From Anaeramoeba flamelloides (Eukaryota > Metamonada > Anaeramoebidae), in assembly GCA_027625915.1 (NCBI GenBank), contig JANTQA010000036.1, positions 7,771,001 to 7,835,000 on the forward strand: a stretch of 64,000 bases of DNA, in the 5' to 3' direction. The notes beneath the pieces were generated by a model. It was not told the DNA's origin, ran no database searches, and was given only the letters and a program-made list of their open reading frames with translations. The first letter of the stretch is position 1; the number at the start of each line of letters is the position of its first letter. Both the position numbers and the translations under genes were made by a program. This document shows, piece by piece, positions 13,501 through 23,963 of this stretch.

Positions 13501-16500
13501 GTAAATCTTGAAATTAAAAAATATCAAAAAAGAGTTACTTGTGAAAGTTCTAAATATTAATTTTTGAATGCTGAGAATACTATTAATTTGTGATCTATTT
13601 TTAGATTTGGAAAAGGAATTAAAAAAGATTTTTTCAAATTGGTAATTTTTATTTAGTGATACTCAGTAAAAAAATAGAATTATTTATTGTTCAATGATAT
13701 TTATAATAGATTTTTTAGAGTCGCAGAAAACATTTGAGTCATGATAACCACTAATATCATTTATACCAAATTACACCATACCTTGATTATAGGCTAATCT
13801 GTAGTAATGATCATCCCAAAAGTCTATAAATCACTTTTTTCATCAATAATATTTTCATATATATATATATTCTGTATACACACAAACAATATAATACTAG
13901 CATAATTTACTTTTAATAAGAATATACTTTTATTTGTTTTAAAATGTCTGGTTACTCTAATAATTAATGGCAATTATTGATAGAAAACTTTATTTTACTC
14001 AAAAAAAAAAAAAAAAATATGAAAAATTTATCAAACCGAAAATGTTGATGAAAATCTAATTAATATGGATTTTGTAATTTTGAAATTCCTTTAGACTCTC
14101 TGAATAAACCCAAAAATTTTTTTTAATAGATTAAAAAAAAAAAAAAAATCATTTGTGTTTAAATTAAATTAGTGGTGGGTCTTAACAATTTTTCTAAGAT
14201 TATTTATTTTCTTTTTTATTCTGGTTTAAAAAAAAAAAAAATAAATCCAAAAAATGGATTGATTATTAAAATTTAAATAGAATACAAAAAATCATATAAA
14301 AACAAAATTCAGATGATCAATTTTCAAAAACTCCAGATTGAATAGGAAATATTTATGAAATTGATCTAAACTAAAATTCAAAATAAATGGTCCACCTTAT
14401 ATTTCAATTTTGAATTGCTTTTGTATCGTTTTGAAGTTTTTCCTCTCACAATGAAAAGTTTGCAAATAAATCATTTTTTCTCTTTTTTATTTTTTTCAAA
14501 AGTGTTTTGTTAAAATGGAAAATGAAAATGAAAAATTTGAAAGAAGTAACAGATGAATTAATGGAAAAATTGGTTTCAAATATGACAAAGAGATTAGATT
14601 TAGTTATTCAAAGGGTAGGAGAATCGATAAATGGGTTTTATTAATTTTTAAAAAAATTTTTTTTCATGTAATGCTTCATTCAAAATAAATGGCCCAATTT
14701 TTTTTAAAATTTTTTTTTTATTTTTTTTTATTTTATTTTTAGACAAAAAATAAATATCTCTTGAGTATAAAATTGGATATTAAAAAAAAAATTTTGATAT
14801 TATAATAGATAACTACAAGTATTAAAAATATTTTTCTTTAAATTTTGATTTTTGATGGGCCAATGATTTTGAATGATAGTTTAGTTTAGTACTTTTTATT
14901 ACTATTATTTTTATTACGGGGGTGGATTTAACTTGTATAATAATCTTTATTTCAGTATGAGTGTTTTCATTAAGGTATCTTTAATGATCCAGTAAAAAAT
15001 ATAAAGAATAATATTTGACAATTTTCAGTTTTCTACCAAACCATTTTCCAGTCGAGGAGTCGGGTTGTAGTGAATGAATTATGTACATTTAAATGGTTTG
15101 AATAAATATGAGAAGAAAAAAATTTTTTTATTTAGGAAATTTCAAAAATGAAATCACATTTTTTCTCTTTTTGCAATTTTTTTTTCTCTTTTTTTTGAAA
15201 TGTAGTTTATTTGTAAATTTTTTTTTATTGCAAGATCGATAGTCATCAACTAAAACCATGTTATTTTAATGTTATTGAAACAATGAGAATGATTTTAAAG
15301 AAATCCTATTATTTCAATTGGGATTTTATTTGATCTTTAATTGAAGATCAAAATGAACATTGTTGTTTTTCTCAATTAATTTACTAAGAATTTGAATTTC
15401 TCTATTTTTGAAGAAAATGTATTAATTTATTAGTATTACTTCATTTGAATATCAACTATTCTTTGGTATGTATTATTCTAGATATTTCTTATTTGTTCTT
15501 TAAAGGTTAATTGTACTGGTATTTGAATTACATAAAAGAAAAAATTTTCACTTCATTTTCCATATTTTTCTTTGAGAAATAGAGTTCCCAAAGAATAAAG
15601 ATTCTATTTGAAAAATCTAAATTGGACAATAAGTGAAAATTTTTTCTAATTTATCATACAAATACCAGTGAAGAATAATTGACCCTGCTAAAATCAAGTT
15701 AAACTTACCATTCGGTAAAAAAAGTGCAACAAGATTTTTAATTGGGAACTAAACTATCATTCAAAATCATTGGCCCATCAAAAATCAAAATTTAAAGAAA
15801 AATATTTTTAATACTTGTAGTTATCTATTATAATATCAAAATTTTTATTTTAGTATTTGGTTCACTACTCCAGGGGTATTTGTTTTTCTTCAAAAAATAA
15901 AATAAAAAAAGTTAAAAAAAAATTTTAAAAAAAATTGGGCCATTTATTTTGAATGAAGCATTACATGAAAAAAATTTTTTAAAAATTAATAAAACCCATT
16001 TATCGATTCTCCTTCCCTTTGAATAACTAAATCTAATCTCTTTGTCATATTTGAAACCAATTTTTCCATTAATTCATCTGTTACTTCTTTCAAATTTTTC
16101 ATTTTCATTTTCCATTTTAACAAAACACTTTTGTAAAAAATAAAAAAGAGAAAAAATGATTTATTTGCAAACTTTTCATTGTGAGAGGAAAAACTTCAAA
16201 ACGATACAAAAGCAATTCAAAATTGAAATATAAGGTGGGCCATTTATTTTGAATTTTAGTTTACAAACAATTTTCAACTACAAAATCAAAAATTTTGTAA
16301 CCCCTGTAATTGTAATGATTTTTTTGAGTAAGTGTCAAAACATTTTGATCAACTAATAAACCACAAGAAAAGGAATATTTCAGAACCGAAAAAAATTATT
16401 GAGAGGAATTTTTGTTCTGGTTTGATTTTTCAAAAGCCTTATACAAAGGAAATCTCTTTTCAAAAAGAAAAAGTATTCGTAAAATTTCGAATTTTAGAAT

Positions 16501-17396
16501 ACGAAACAAACTTACCCAACATTGATCAAATGTTCAACGATATTGCTTTTGTGAATTCGATCGGATTTGATGTTGTGTATTTTATTGTCGAGTTGATAGA
16601 TTGTAGGCAACTTCTTAAAGGACATGTCCCAGATCTTTTCGGACTGCTTTAAGGAATTTCGTAATAATGTATGTAGTCGGCTATCTTGTAAAAATTTCTT
16701 TGAATAGTTTATATTGCTTTCTTTTTCGATACTTTCTACTGCCTTGTGGTGCCCAAGTGCAGTCATGTGGTGCATAATTAATTGTAAAATTGTTTCGTTT
16801 GTTAATTGTTTTGTATTTTTATTGAGGCACGGCTGATATATTCTGACGAAACTTTCGCAGCGGTTCGTAGGATAGATTTGTTCTCGGAGGTATTTAATTT
16901 TCTTGTGCTTATTTAAGATTTGTTCTTTCCAATTTGATCGGTCAACATTGGGCTCCTTAATTAAAGGTCTCTTTGATCCTTTTGTTTGATAAAATTTTGA
17001 AAAATCTTTGTTTTCTGTTATCAATTTTTCCCCTCCTTGTCGAGGTGTTAGTGGCTCTACAAATTGTGTTTTCTTTGAGGATTAGCATTTTTAGGATTGG
17101 TTTAATTTTTAAAAAGAGTGATATTTTAGGTACTAAAAAAGAGGAGAATAAAAAAAAACTGTAATTTTATTTACGTTCTCGTTGAGTTTATCAAAGTCAC
17201 TGTTGTGGTGTATTTTTCTATTCCTTTCACGCTTTCTATTTATTAAGATAAGCTTTTTTTTACGTTCAGCCAAGAGCTGATTTTTTGTTTTTTTATCCTT
17301 CTGTTTGGGTTTTTTTTTTTTGGAGATCAAATGTTGATAAGGAGGTTGAACCAAATTTTTACAGCTGAGACTTTCAAGAAACTTGACTGCATCCAT
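7586..17396 (-). CDS. LisH-RasGEF_N-RasGEF Ras guanine-nucleotide exchange factor, 4 exons
   Basis: Proposed join: 17175-17396, 16516-17072, 10377-11016, 7586-8242 (691 residues). All three junction phases agree, and donors are GTAAAT, GTAAGT and GTAAGT. Residues 1-74 are highly basic. A LisH-like helix pair lies at about 165-195 (TNETILQLIMHHMTALGHHK). RasGEF_N spans about 290-400 (IKAATLNKLVESLT). The CDC25 catalytic domain spans about 455-691, with the hallmark PCVPYLGVYLTDLTFIEDG and the region IFSGLNCSSIHRLK. Such proteins load GTP onto Ras-family GTPases at membranes; LisH-bearing RasGEFs are common in amoeboid protists. The ATG at 17396 is the first in the open frame. Introns of about 5.5 kb and 2.1 kb hold most of the repeats nearby. 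The least certain join is across the 5.5 kb intron; two adjacent shorter genes are the alternative. Confidence 0.85.
8380..9510. repeat. Hairpin-array repeat family K, longest copy (RasGEF intron 3)
   Basis: A unique-looking leader (about 8380-8690) is followed by at least six hairpins. Each arm starts with TTAGGTTTTCCAGAATT or TTAGGTTTTTT and ends with its complement. Hairpins are separated by short linkers such as CTCTACGGACAC and CTTGACGGGCAC. The leader reappears reversed at 20990-21310, next to another set of these hairpins at 20730-20980, so the leader and array move together. Confidence 0.8.
12150..12565 (+). repeat. Repeat family R copy (RasGEF intron 2)
   Basis: Matches the 35380-35940 and 55290-55810 copies across the segment GTGTCCAAAAT, the block around GAAATATCACCAACAATTAT, and the tail GAAATAGTTTATAAATTC. 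No conserved reading frame. Confidence 0.8.
12930..13810 (-). repeat. Repeat family S copy (RasGEF intron 2)
   Basis: The reverse complement aligns to 18370-19250 through several blocks. Among them are AAGAAAGATATTTTGAAACT, ATTCAAAAATTAATATTTAG and a GACTCTAAAAAATC block near the other end. The element is roughly 0.9 kb and has no coding frame. Confidence 0.7.
15036..15513 (+). repeat. Repeat family T, copy 1 (inside the long inverted repeat)
   Basis: Direct-orientation match to 28450-28920, from the start CCATTTTCCAGTC through TTATTGCAAGATCGATAG to the end TTATTTGTTCTTTAAAGG. It contains a near-palindrome TTGATCTTTAATTGAAGATC. Non-coding. Confidence 0.8.
15515..15672. repeat. Foldback element (158 bp)
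   Basis: The left arm begins ACTGGTATTTGAATTACAT and continues to AAAATTTTCACTT; the right arm is its complement, ending ATACAAATACCAGT. It sits directly against the end of family T copy 1. Confidence 0.7.
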
Positions 17397-18369
17397 TTTC
17401 TTTCTTTTCGGTTTTTTTTAAATGAGAATATTTGAGAAAAAGCAAAGAACAAAAAAGTAACAAATATCTTTTAAAAATGGGTTATTTAATCCCTTTTCGA
17501 AAAGTGTCAATTAACTTTTTCAAAAAATGAATGGCGGACTTCACTAACAAGTTCCTTAAGAAGAATCTTTACAATTTATTACTTTATTTTTTAAAAAATT
17601 ATCTTTGGAAATTTTCGATTATTTTTATGGATCTTGATAGTATTTTTGGTTTTAACTTTTTTTCAACAACCATGGAAGAATATTTATTCAAAGGAAAACC
17701 TCTGTTGTTTTATGTACAAAGGTTAGTCATTTAATTGTTTGTTTTTTATTTTTGTTGGGAATTGTACAAATTTAAAAAAAAAAAACTAATTTTCGAAAAA
17801 CAGATTCAAATAAGGAATAAAAATGGGTCATTACTACAAATATTTCTTTTTTTTTTTGAAGTTCCATTTGTAACGAATAAAACAATATTGAATCTTACAA
17901 ACTTTTTAGATTAAGAAAAATTTTAGTCTTTAACTGAAATTACCCATACTGATATTTGGCAAATAATGGGAAAAAAGTTACATTTTTTTTTTCTTATTTC
18001 CGTTTTTTTCTTTGTAAATCGAAATTCCAAAGGAATAAATTGGAGGTTGTGTTCTCTATTTGTTTTTGGGTACTTTTTTATTGTTTTGAATTGATTTTTT
18101 AGGTCTCACTAAGAATCCTAAATGAAAAAAATTTTTTCAATAGAAAAAACAGTTAATCTATCTGAACTTTTAACCCAATTCCTTTTCAAACACTTGTAAT
18201 GAGTGATTGCACGGTAAATTTTCATATTAAATTGGCTAATTTCACAACTCTACTTTTCCTCATGAGTGGTTTGTTTTGGTTTTGTCGTTTTTCCTGTTTT
18301 TTTTTATTTTTTTTTGAAAAGTTTTTATTTTTGTTTCTTGGTCTTTTTTAACCATTCTTTTGGTATTTA
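17397..18369. other. Divergent upstream region of the RasGEF gene; possible plus-strand exon at 17531-17734
   Basis: Immediately 5' of the RasGEF ATG. On the plus strand an open frame from an ATG at 17531 runs 67 codons (starting MADFTNKFLKK). It meets a donor-like GTTAGT at 17735, after GKPLLFYVQ. I could not find a convincing next exon: every phase-compatible acceptor reaches a stop within a few codons or falls in repeat S. It may be a real small hydrophobic protein or a chance frame. Confidence 0.3.
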
Positions 18370-19250
18370 AGGGATTATGAGAGTTATGATAGATGCGACT
18401 AAAATTCAAGTATGTTATAATTGTGTGTAAATGATATTAGTTCTACATGGTTTACATAGCTCTAAAAAATCGTTTTGTAATTATTGAACAATAAATTCTT
18501 ACTTTTTTTACTAATGATCACTATAAAAAAGTTTCATTTTATTAATTTTTTTTTTTAATTCCTTTTCACAATCTAAAAAATAGCAACTCTAAAAAAATTA
18601 TAGTATTCCAGTATTCAAAAATTAATATTTAGAACTTGAATTATTTTTTTATTAATTTTTTAAATTTCGAAGATGAACTCAATAATCATCAACATGAAAC
18701 CAAATACCAATTATTTTTGATTCCTTTTTATATATTTATAACATCAATATATTTCTAAATTATTTAAAATAATTTGTTAAAATAATCTATTTGTTAACAA
18801 TTTGATTGTTTCAAAAAATTAAATTTTTATATCAAATGTTCTACCATTCGAGACAACTTTAAGAAAGATATTTTGCAACTTTGGAGACTTAAAATTGATT
18901 ACCCAACGGTTAGATTTGTCTTGAAATTTTAGAATTTTTTCCTGAAATTGTTGGGTTTTTTATGAAAACAAGGATCATTTTTATATGATGAGATTAATAG
19001 ATAGTACTATTTTACTAATAGAATTTTAAAAGATATTTGTACCTTGGAGAATTGACATGATTTCGACCCAATAACAACCTTCTTCGATTTTAAATTTCTC
19101 CTTGGCACGTGCCAACCGTGTAATTTGTTAGCAACTATTATTAATTATTTCTTTCCACAAGTATTTTCGCATTTATTTTCATATAATTGAATTTTACAAG
19201 ATAATCAAACTCATTATTCAACTTTAGAGAAATTAATTCTCATTTTTTAA
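18370..19250 (+). repeat. Repeat family S copy
   Basis: Counterpart of 12930-13810 in the opposite orientation. It contains a perfect 14-bp palindrome, TTGGCACGTGCCAA, at 19102-19115 with a central CACGTG; I did not find this palindrome in the other copy. Confidence 0.7.
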
Positions 19251-20729
19251 AACTTCTTCATTTTTCACAAATAATTTTCAGTATAAAGATCTCGATCCTT
19301 TTTATTTCCAATTTTTGAATTAAAAAAATTATAAAAAGAAAAATTTGTAAAACATTTTTATTTTGAACCTATCCCCTTATTAGTTATTTTTTGTGTCTGT
19401 GTTGAATAAATAACCTTGAAAATTTCACCTTATTTCGAAAACACAAGATAAAATAAATCAAATATTTGATCATAGCAGAACATATAAAAGATCAATATTT
19501 TATTTTTTAAAATTTCTTAAATTTCTTGATCTATACATAATTTAGAAATCCAGCACAAAAAAAAAAACAATTTTTAAAAACCCAAAAGGTAATTATACTA
19601 TTCTTTCTATGGGTTGAAAAAATAAATTTATCTTTTTTGTTTTTTTCTTGAATTAAAAAAAAATTATTATAAAATCTAATTAATGCCAAACAATCAAGTT
19701 ATAAATCGTTTTCTTTACAGGGTATTTGTAATTATTAAAACCCACTTGGTAATAAATAATCTCAAAAACTAAATATAATTTATGAAAATAGGTATGAAAT
19801 GTCCAATTTATGCCCTAGATTATATTTTTAAAAAGAAAAATTCATTTCAAAAGTGCTATTAAACACTACCCCCATTTAAACTTTAAAGTAAAATATGTTT
19901 TTATACCTTTAGAATTCGAAATTTTTTATGATAGTTGTAAAAAAAAATATTTCTTAAAAAAAAAATAGTAATCTTTACCAGTTTCTTAAAAATTGTAGTT
20001 TTTCGATATCTTTCTTTTTTCGAATTCAGATCTATTTTGGATAAATCTCTGATGATCAAAAAAAAAGATTTCTTACACTTTTTTAACCTTATTAAATTGA
20101 TTTTTTTATACCTATACTTTTAATCCAATTCCAAATTAATTGTTTTTGATTATATTTTTCACAATAAATTACAATTCTTTCGGTTTATTTTCTTAGGTAT
20201 ATTATTTCTTTATTAATTTATTGATCAACAATTCCCATTTATTTTTTATTAAAATTCAAATAAGATTTACTATTATTTTCAGATTTGTAGTGACAAAATG
20301 AGAATAAATAAAAATTACCAAAATTGTAGAGAAATACATCACTCATTATATAAAAAAAAAATTTGAAAAATTTTTCATTAGACAAAACTAACACTTATAT
20401 TATCATTTCACCATTGATGATAAAGTTTATTTAAACAATAGTCACCCCCCATTAATTTCAAATTCTTGAGGATAATGTATGTGTTGTTTATAGTACTACG
20501 ATTTTTAAAAGTCTCTAGTCTAGAAAAAAAAGATGTATTTTGGGTTGAAAAATTTTTACAAAGGATGTGACAGTGAATTTTCTTTCAATTCAACTCGAGG
20601 ATATTTTTTGATAGATAATAAGTAATAGTTTTGAAAACACTCTACTCATCTAAAAAAACTGGAATACAGAAAAAAAATAACTGATGATAAATATTGAAAG
20701 TGTATGTATAAGACGTATAGCGTACGCCC
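19251..20729. other. Intergenic, no gene seen
   Basis: AT-rich sequence without a supported gene or a repeat that I could match elsewhere in the window. Confidence 0.45.
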
Positions 20730-21310
20730 ATGCCTAGGTTTTTTTCAATTTGAGCAATTAAAAAAAACCTAACGAAAGTGTCTGTCAAGTGCCTAGCTTT
20801 TCTTGAGGTTTTCTGTTTTATTTGTAAAATCAATCTGATTTTGGTTAGGTTTTTTTGAGTTTTCTATTGATTTAGAAAATCAATAGATTTTCGTTAGGTT
20901 TTTTTTACTTTAGAAATAAACCGAAAATTTCTCAAATTTTCTGTTTATTTCAATTAAAAAAAACCTAACGGAAAAATCAAAAAAAAAATATTTTGTTCAA
21001 TTTAAAAGAACAAATAATTCTTTAATAGTCCAAATAATTGATTCCCCCTATTTGAAAGATATTCATCAGATTTAAAATACTTTTAAAATAAAATAAAATG
21101 TCCTCTTGACTGTTAAAAAAAAATATTCAAATTTTTTACTATTAAATGATAAAAAAATCTTAATAGAACCTGGAAAATTGGATTTTCCAACTTAAATTGT
21201 AAAATATCTTGAAAAATAATTCTTGATCAAAGATCTCTTATTAATCAATCATATTTATTATAGTGAAGTTATTAAAAAGCGAAAAATTATCAAGTGTTTA
21301 ATTTTTTTTT
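20730..21310. repeat. Hairpin-array repeat family K, second copy with leader
   Basis: It has CCTAGGTTTTTTTCAATT with its foldback partner ending AACCTAACGAAAGTG, then two more TTAGGTTTTTT hairpins. After these comes the reversed leader shared with 8380-8690, including CAAATAATTGATTCCCCC and GAAGTTATTAAAAAGCG. Confidence 0.8.
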
Positions 21311-21977
21311 CTCATAGTGGTTGCCTTTTGAATTGAATTTTAAAAGATCTGGTCCGTTCTTTCTCGTAATTTAAGTAATGTACTCTTTTCAAAGTAAACT
21401 GAAAGACGAGTTTCTGTCTATCAAAAGGAAAAATATAGCAATAAGGAAAAGAAGAATTTGGGTGTTTTTTTTTTTTGAATTGATTCTAATTGATTTCTAT
21501 TTGTTGTTGTTTGATTTTTTTTGATGTACTTGATGAAGATCCTTTGAAACATAAAAAAAACAAAAAGAAGAATAATCGTTTTTAAATTACTTTTCAAAGA
21601 TATTCCTAGCTCGTTTTCGTGAATTGATCAAGATTAGGGATCTGTGTTGATTCAGAATTGTGTTAATTTGAGCAAAAAGATTTGAAAAAAAATTAAAAAA
21701 ATTAATCCTAAAATGGAATATAGGATGGTTTTTGAATTTGTTTTTTATTTCTGAGAGAAAAGGATAGACAATCCTTTTTTCTTGTTATTAATATTTTTTG
21801 ATTTTTAAAAAGTACGCTAAATTTGGTTTGTTGAATGTGTCAGTTAAAGTCTTGTTGTTTTATTTCGGTTAATTTAATCAAAATAATTTATTTTTTTTTT
21901 TTTTATGTGGAAATTTTAAAAAATAAAAAAAAAAAAAATAAAAAAGAAAAGCAAATGTGTAAATGAAATAAATTGAT

Positions 21978-22629
21978 TTAATATTCTTCATTTCTTCTTG
22001 AGATTTTAATAAGATGCTTTTTAAGTCTCTCTTTTATCCAGTTTCTGGATCTTGGTGAATATTGGTTCGTTTTAAAATCAAGTCTAAATATTTCAAAAAG
22101 AAAAAGAAATAAAGCAGATTTTAGATTAAATTTTGAAAAAGAAAACAAAAAAAGAAAAAGAAAAAGAATTCAAACACTAAACAAGAAATGTCGGTGATGT
22201 TATCAAGAAAATAATTAATGTCTTCGGTGTCGTATTCAACATTTCTGTTTTTTGTGTGTTCACGCAATTTTTGTTCAAAAATGGAACAAATGCCTATTGT
22301 TGGATGTTGGAGGGAATACGTTGTTTAAAAAAAAAAAAAAAAAAAAGGTTACATTTTAAAAAGCAAAAAGTCGTTAAAGCTGTTAAAAAAAGTGAGGAAC
22401 AATAGTTTTGAAAAGTGTTACTAAAGCCTTGAGATTGAGTCAAACAGTTTAAGCAACCCTTTCGAAACTGTCATTATTCACTTTTTTAAAACATCTAGAA
22501 GAGAAAAAATTCATTGAAAAGGGTACCATTCATTGCAGCGGTAACAGTTGGGTAGTCATAGTATGTTCTCGAACTTCTATTTTCGGAAATTTGAAGTAAT
22601 AAGATTGTATGTTTTTCTCGTTTGGACAT
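21978..22629 (-). CDS. ERH: Enhancer of rudimentary homolog (ERH), 3 exons
   Basis: Join 22527-22629, 22176-22293, 21978-22083 (108 residues; animal ERH has 104). The protein starts MSKREKHTILLLQISENRSS. It keeps the RTYYDYPTVTAAMNGI segment (human RTYADYESVNECMEGV), TDISCLV (human ADLSCLV) and NWIKERLKK (human DWIKEKIY). The spacing between SCLV and the tryptophan is identical to human ERH. Introns are 233 and 92 bp, and donor/acceptor phases agree. The second donor is the weak-looking GTTTGA. ERH is a small nuclear homodimer that binds partners in mRNA processing, mRNA decay and DNA replication. It lies downstream of CNOT11 on the same strand. All exons are too short for simple frame calling, so identification depends on the spliced product. 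Confidence 0.93.
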
Positions 22630-23359
22630 TTGGGTTGGGTGTAAAAAAAATGAATTAGATTTTCGTTGTTTTTGTGATGAAAAAAAATTTCAGGAATATG
22701 GTAACTTCGAAGAGGGAATTATCACTCATTTTACAACCTGATCTCTTATAAACTATCTGAAAAAGATTCCCTTCACTTTTCGGCAAATGAAGATTTAATG
22801 GTTTTTCGATAAAAAATCGGAAAAAATTTTCACTACTTTTTCTATTTTTTTTGCTTTTCACCTTTTTACAAAAGTAGTTTTTGAGAGCCAAATATCGAAA
22901 TTTCGGATCAATTTATTTGTGTGGTCTGTTTTTTATTAGATACTTTGGTATACATTTTGAGACGTAATATAAGACTTCTCAAGTAAATTTGATTTTGAAT
23001 TGAAAAAAGAAAAATAGCCGAAATTATTTTCCATTTATTGTATCAATACCAGAAAGAATATATTCTTGAATAATCTGACTAAATACGCTCTAAGGAAATA
23101 AACATCAAATTCAAATGACTTTGGATCGTATAATCACACAAACTCCTTAAATTCAAATAACAATTTGAAACTTTCTTATCTATTTATAGCTTGTCATTCT
23201 TTTTTTTTATTTTTTACTTTTTTTTTCGACAAAAAACAAATATTTTTAGTGTAGAGAACTGAATATTAAAATAGTAATTTTTTTATTATATTAGATAACT
23301 TCAATTTATTAAAATATTCTTTTTCCTCTTTTTTTTTTAGACTTTTTATTTCCACTATA
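22630..23359. other. ERH upstream region, no gene seen
   Basis: A 78-codon minus-strand frame at 22655-22891 has no family resemblance and is rich in Lys and Phe. It is more likely leader or promoter sequence of ERH. Confidence 0.45.
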
Positions 23360-23668
23360 CAGTCCTGTACCATTTTAAGGCACAGGAAAAATCAACATAT
23401 AAGGCACAAAATTTTGTTCACTTTAAGGCACAAATTTTTGATTGAAGGCACTTTCCGAATTTTAAGATATAATTTCACAGAATAATTACTGAGTTAGTTT
23501 GAACCCTTTCTACAATATATATATATAGAATATTACATTATGAGTAATCTTGGAAATTTACACACAAAAATTGTGCCTTATTTTGACCACTTTGATTTTG
23601 TGCCTTAATGGGATTTTTTTGTACCGTATTTCTTGATTTTTCATGTGCCTTTTTAAGGCACAGGACTG
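23360..23668. mobile_element. TA-flanked MITE M2 (309 bp)
   Basis: TA on both sides, with terminal inverted repeats beginning CAGTCCTGTACCATTTTAAG and ending AAGGCACAGGACTG. It contains four AAGGCACA-type words, related to M1. The CAGT termini and TA duplication indicate Tc1/mariner-type mobilisation. Confidence 0.85.
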
Positions 23669-23963
23669 TATATTCAAAAACTCAAAATAAGTTTAAAATG
23701 GTTCAAATGATTGTTTTTATTCACCCTTTGAATTTGAAGTTACGGATTTAGCAACTTCAAAATTCTCTTTTTAACAGACAAAGTGTTTTTTAACAACAAA
23801 TCCCAAACAACAAATCAAAAAAAAAAAATACATTATTTCAAAAAGATACTCTTTTTCTCTAATCGCAATGCAATTTATCCCAAAAGTAAGAACAACACAA
23901 AATATCTGTTGAAAAAAAAAAAATAAAAAATGTATATTGGAAAGTTTGTTTATTATTATTTGT

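Larger units (their letters stand above)
14369..16261. mobile_element. TA-flanked element with ~515 bp terminal inverted repeats (1.9 kb)
   Basis: TA at 14367-14368 and 16262-16263 bounds ends AACTAAAATTCAAAATAAAT. The arms (14369-about 14890 and about 15749-16261) are inverted copies with only scattered differences. Each arm is itself bounded by inverted versions of TTCAAAATAAATGGCCCA, so each may be a smaller element. The central 0.85 kb holds a copy of family T and a nested foldback. No transposase frame is visible. Confidence 0.85.

Noticed and set aside
18370-18412. Possible second exon (reading DYESYDRCD then stop) for the plus-strand frame at 17531-17734, phase-compatible with its GTTAGT donor
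   Set aside because: The segment lies within the aligned part of repeat family S (its counterpart is near 13780), so the open frame is probably fortuitous.
21340-21780. Tail-anchored, SNARE-like frames on the minus strand (QHRSLILINSRKRARN, then ILLFLIAIFFLLIDR)
   Set aside because: They follow the ERH stop with only about 230 bp for upstream exons, no family match beyond a vague Qb-SNARE flavour, and flexible splice choices. They could be ERH 3' untranslated sequence.
22655-22891. 78-codon minus-strand frame upstream of ERH
   Set aside because: Lys/Phe-rich, no family, no clear start context, and it overlaps the expected ERH promoter.
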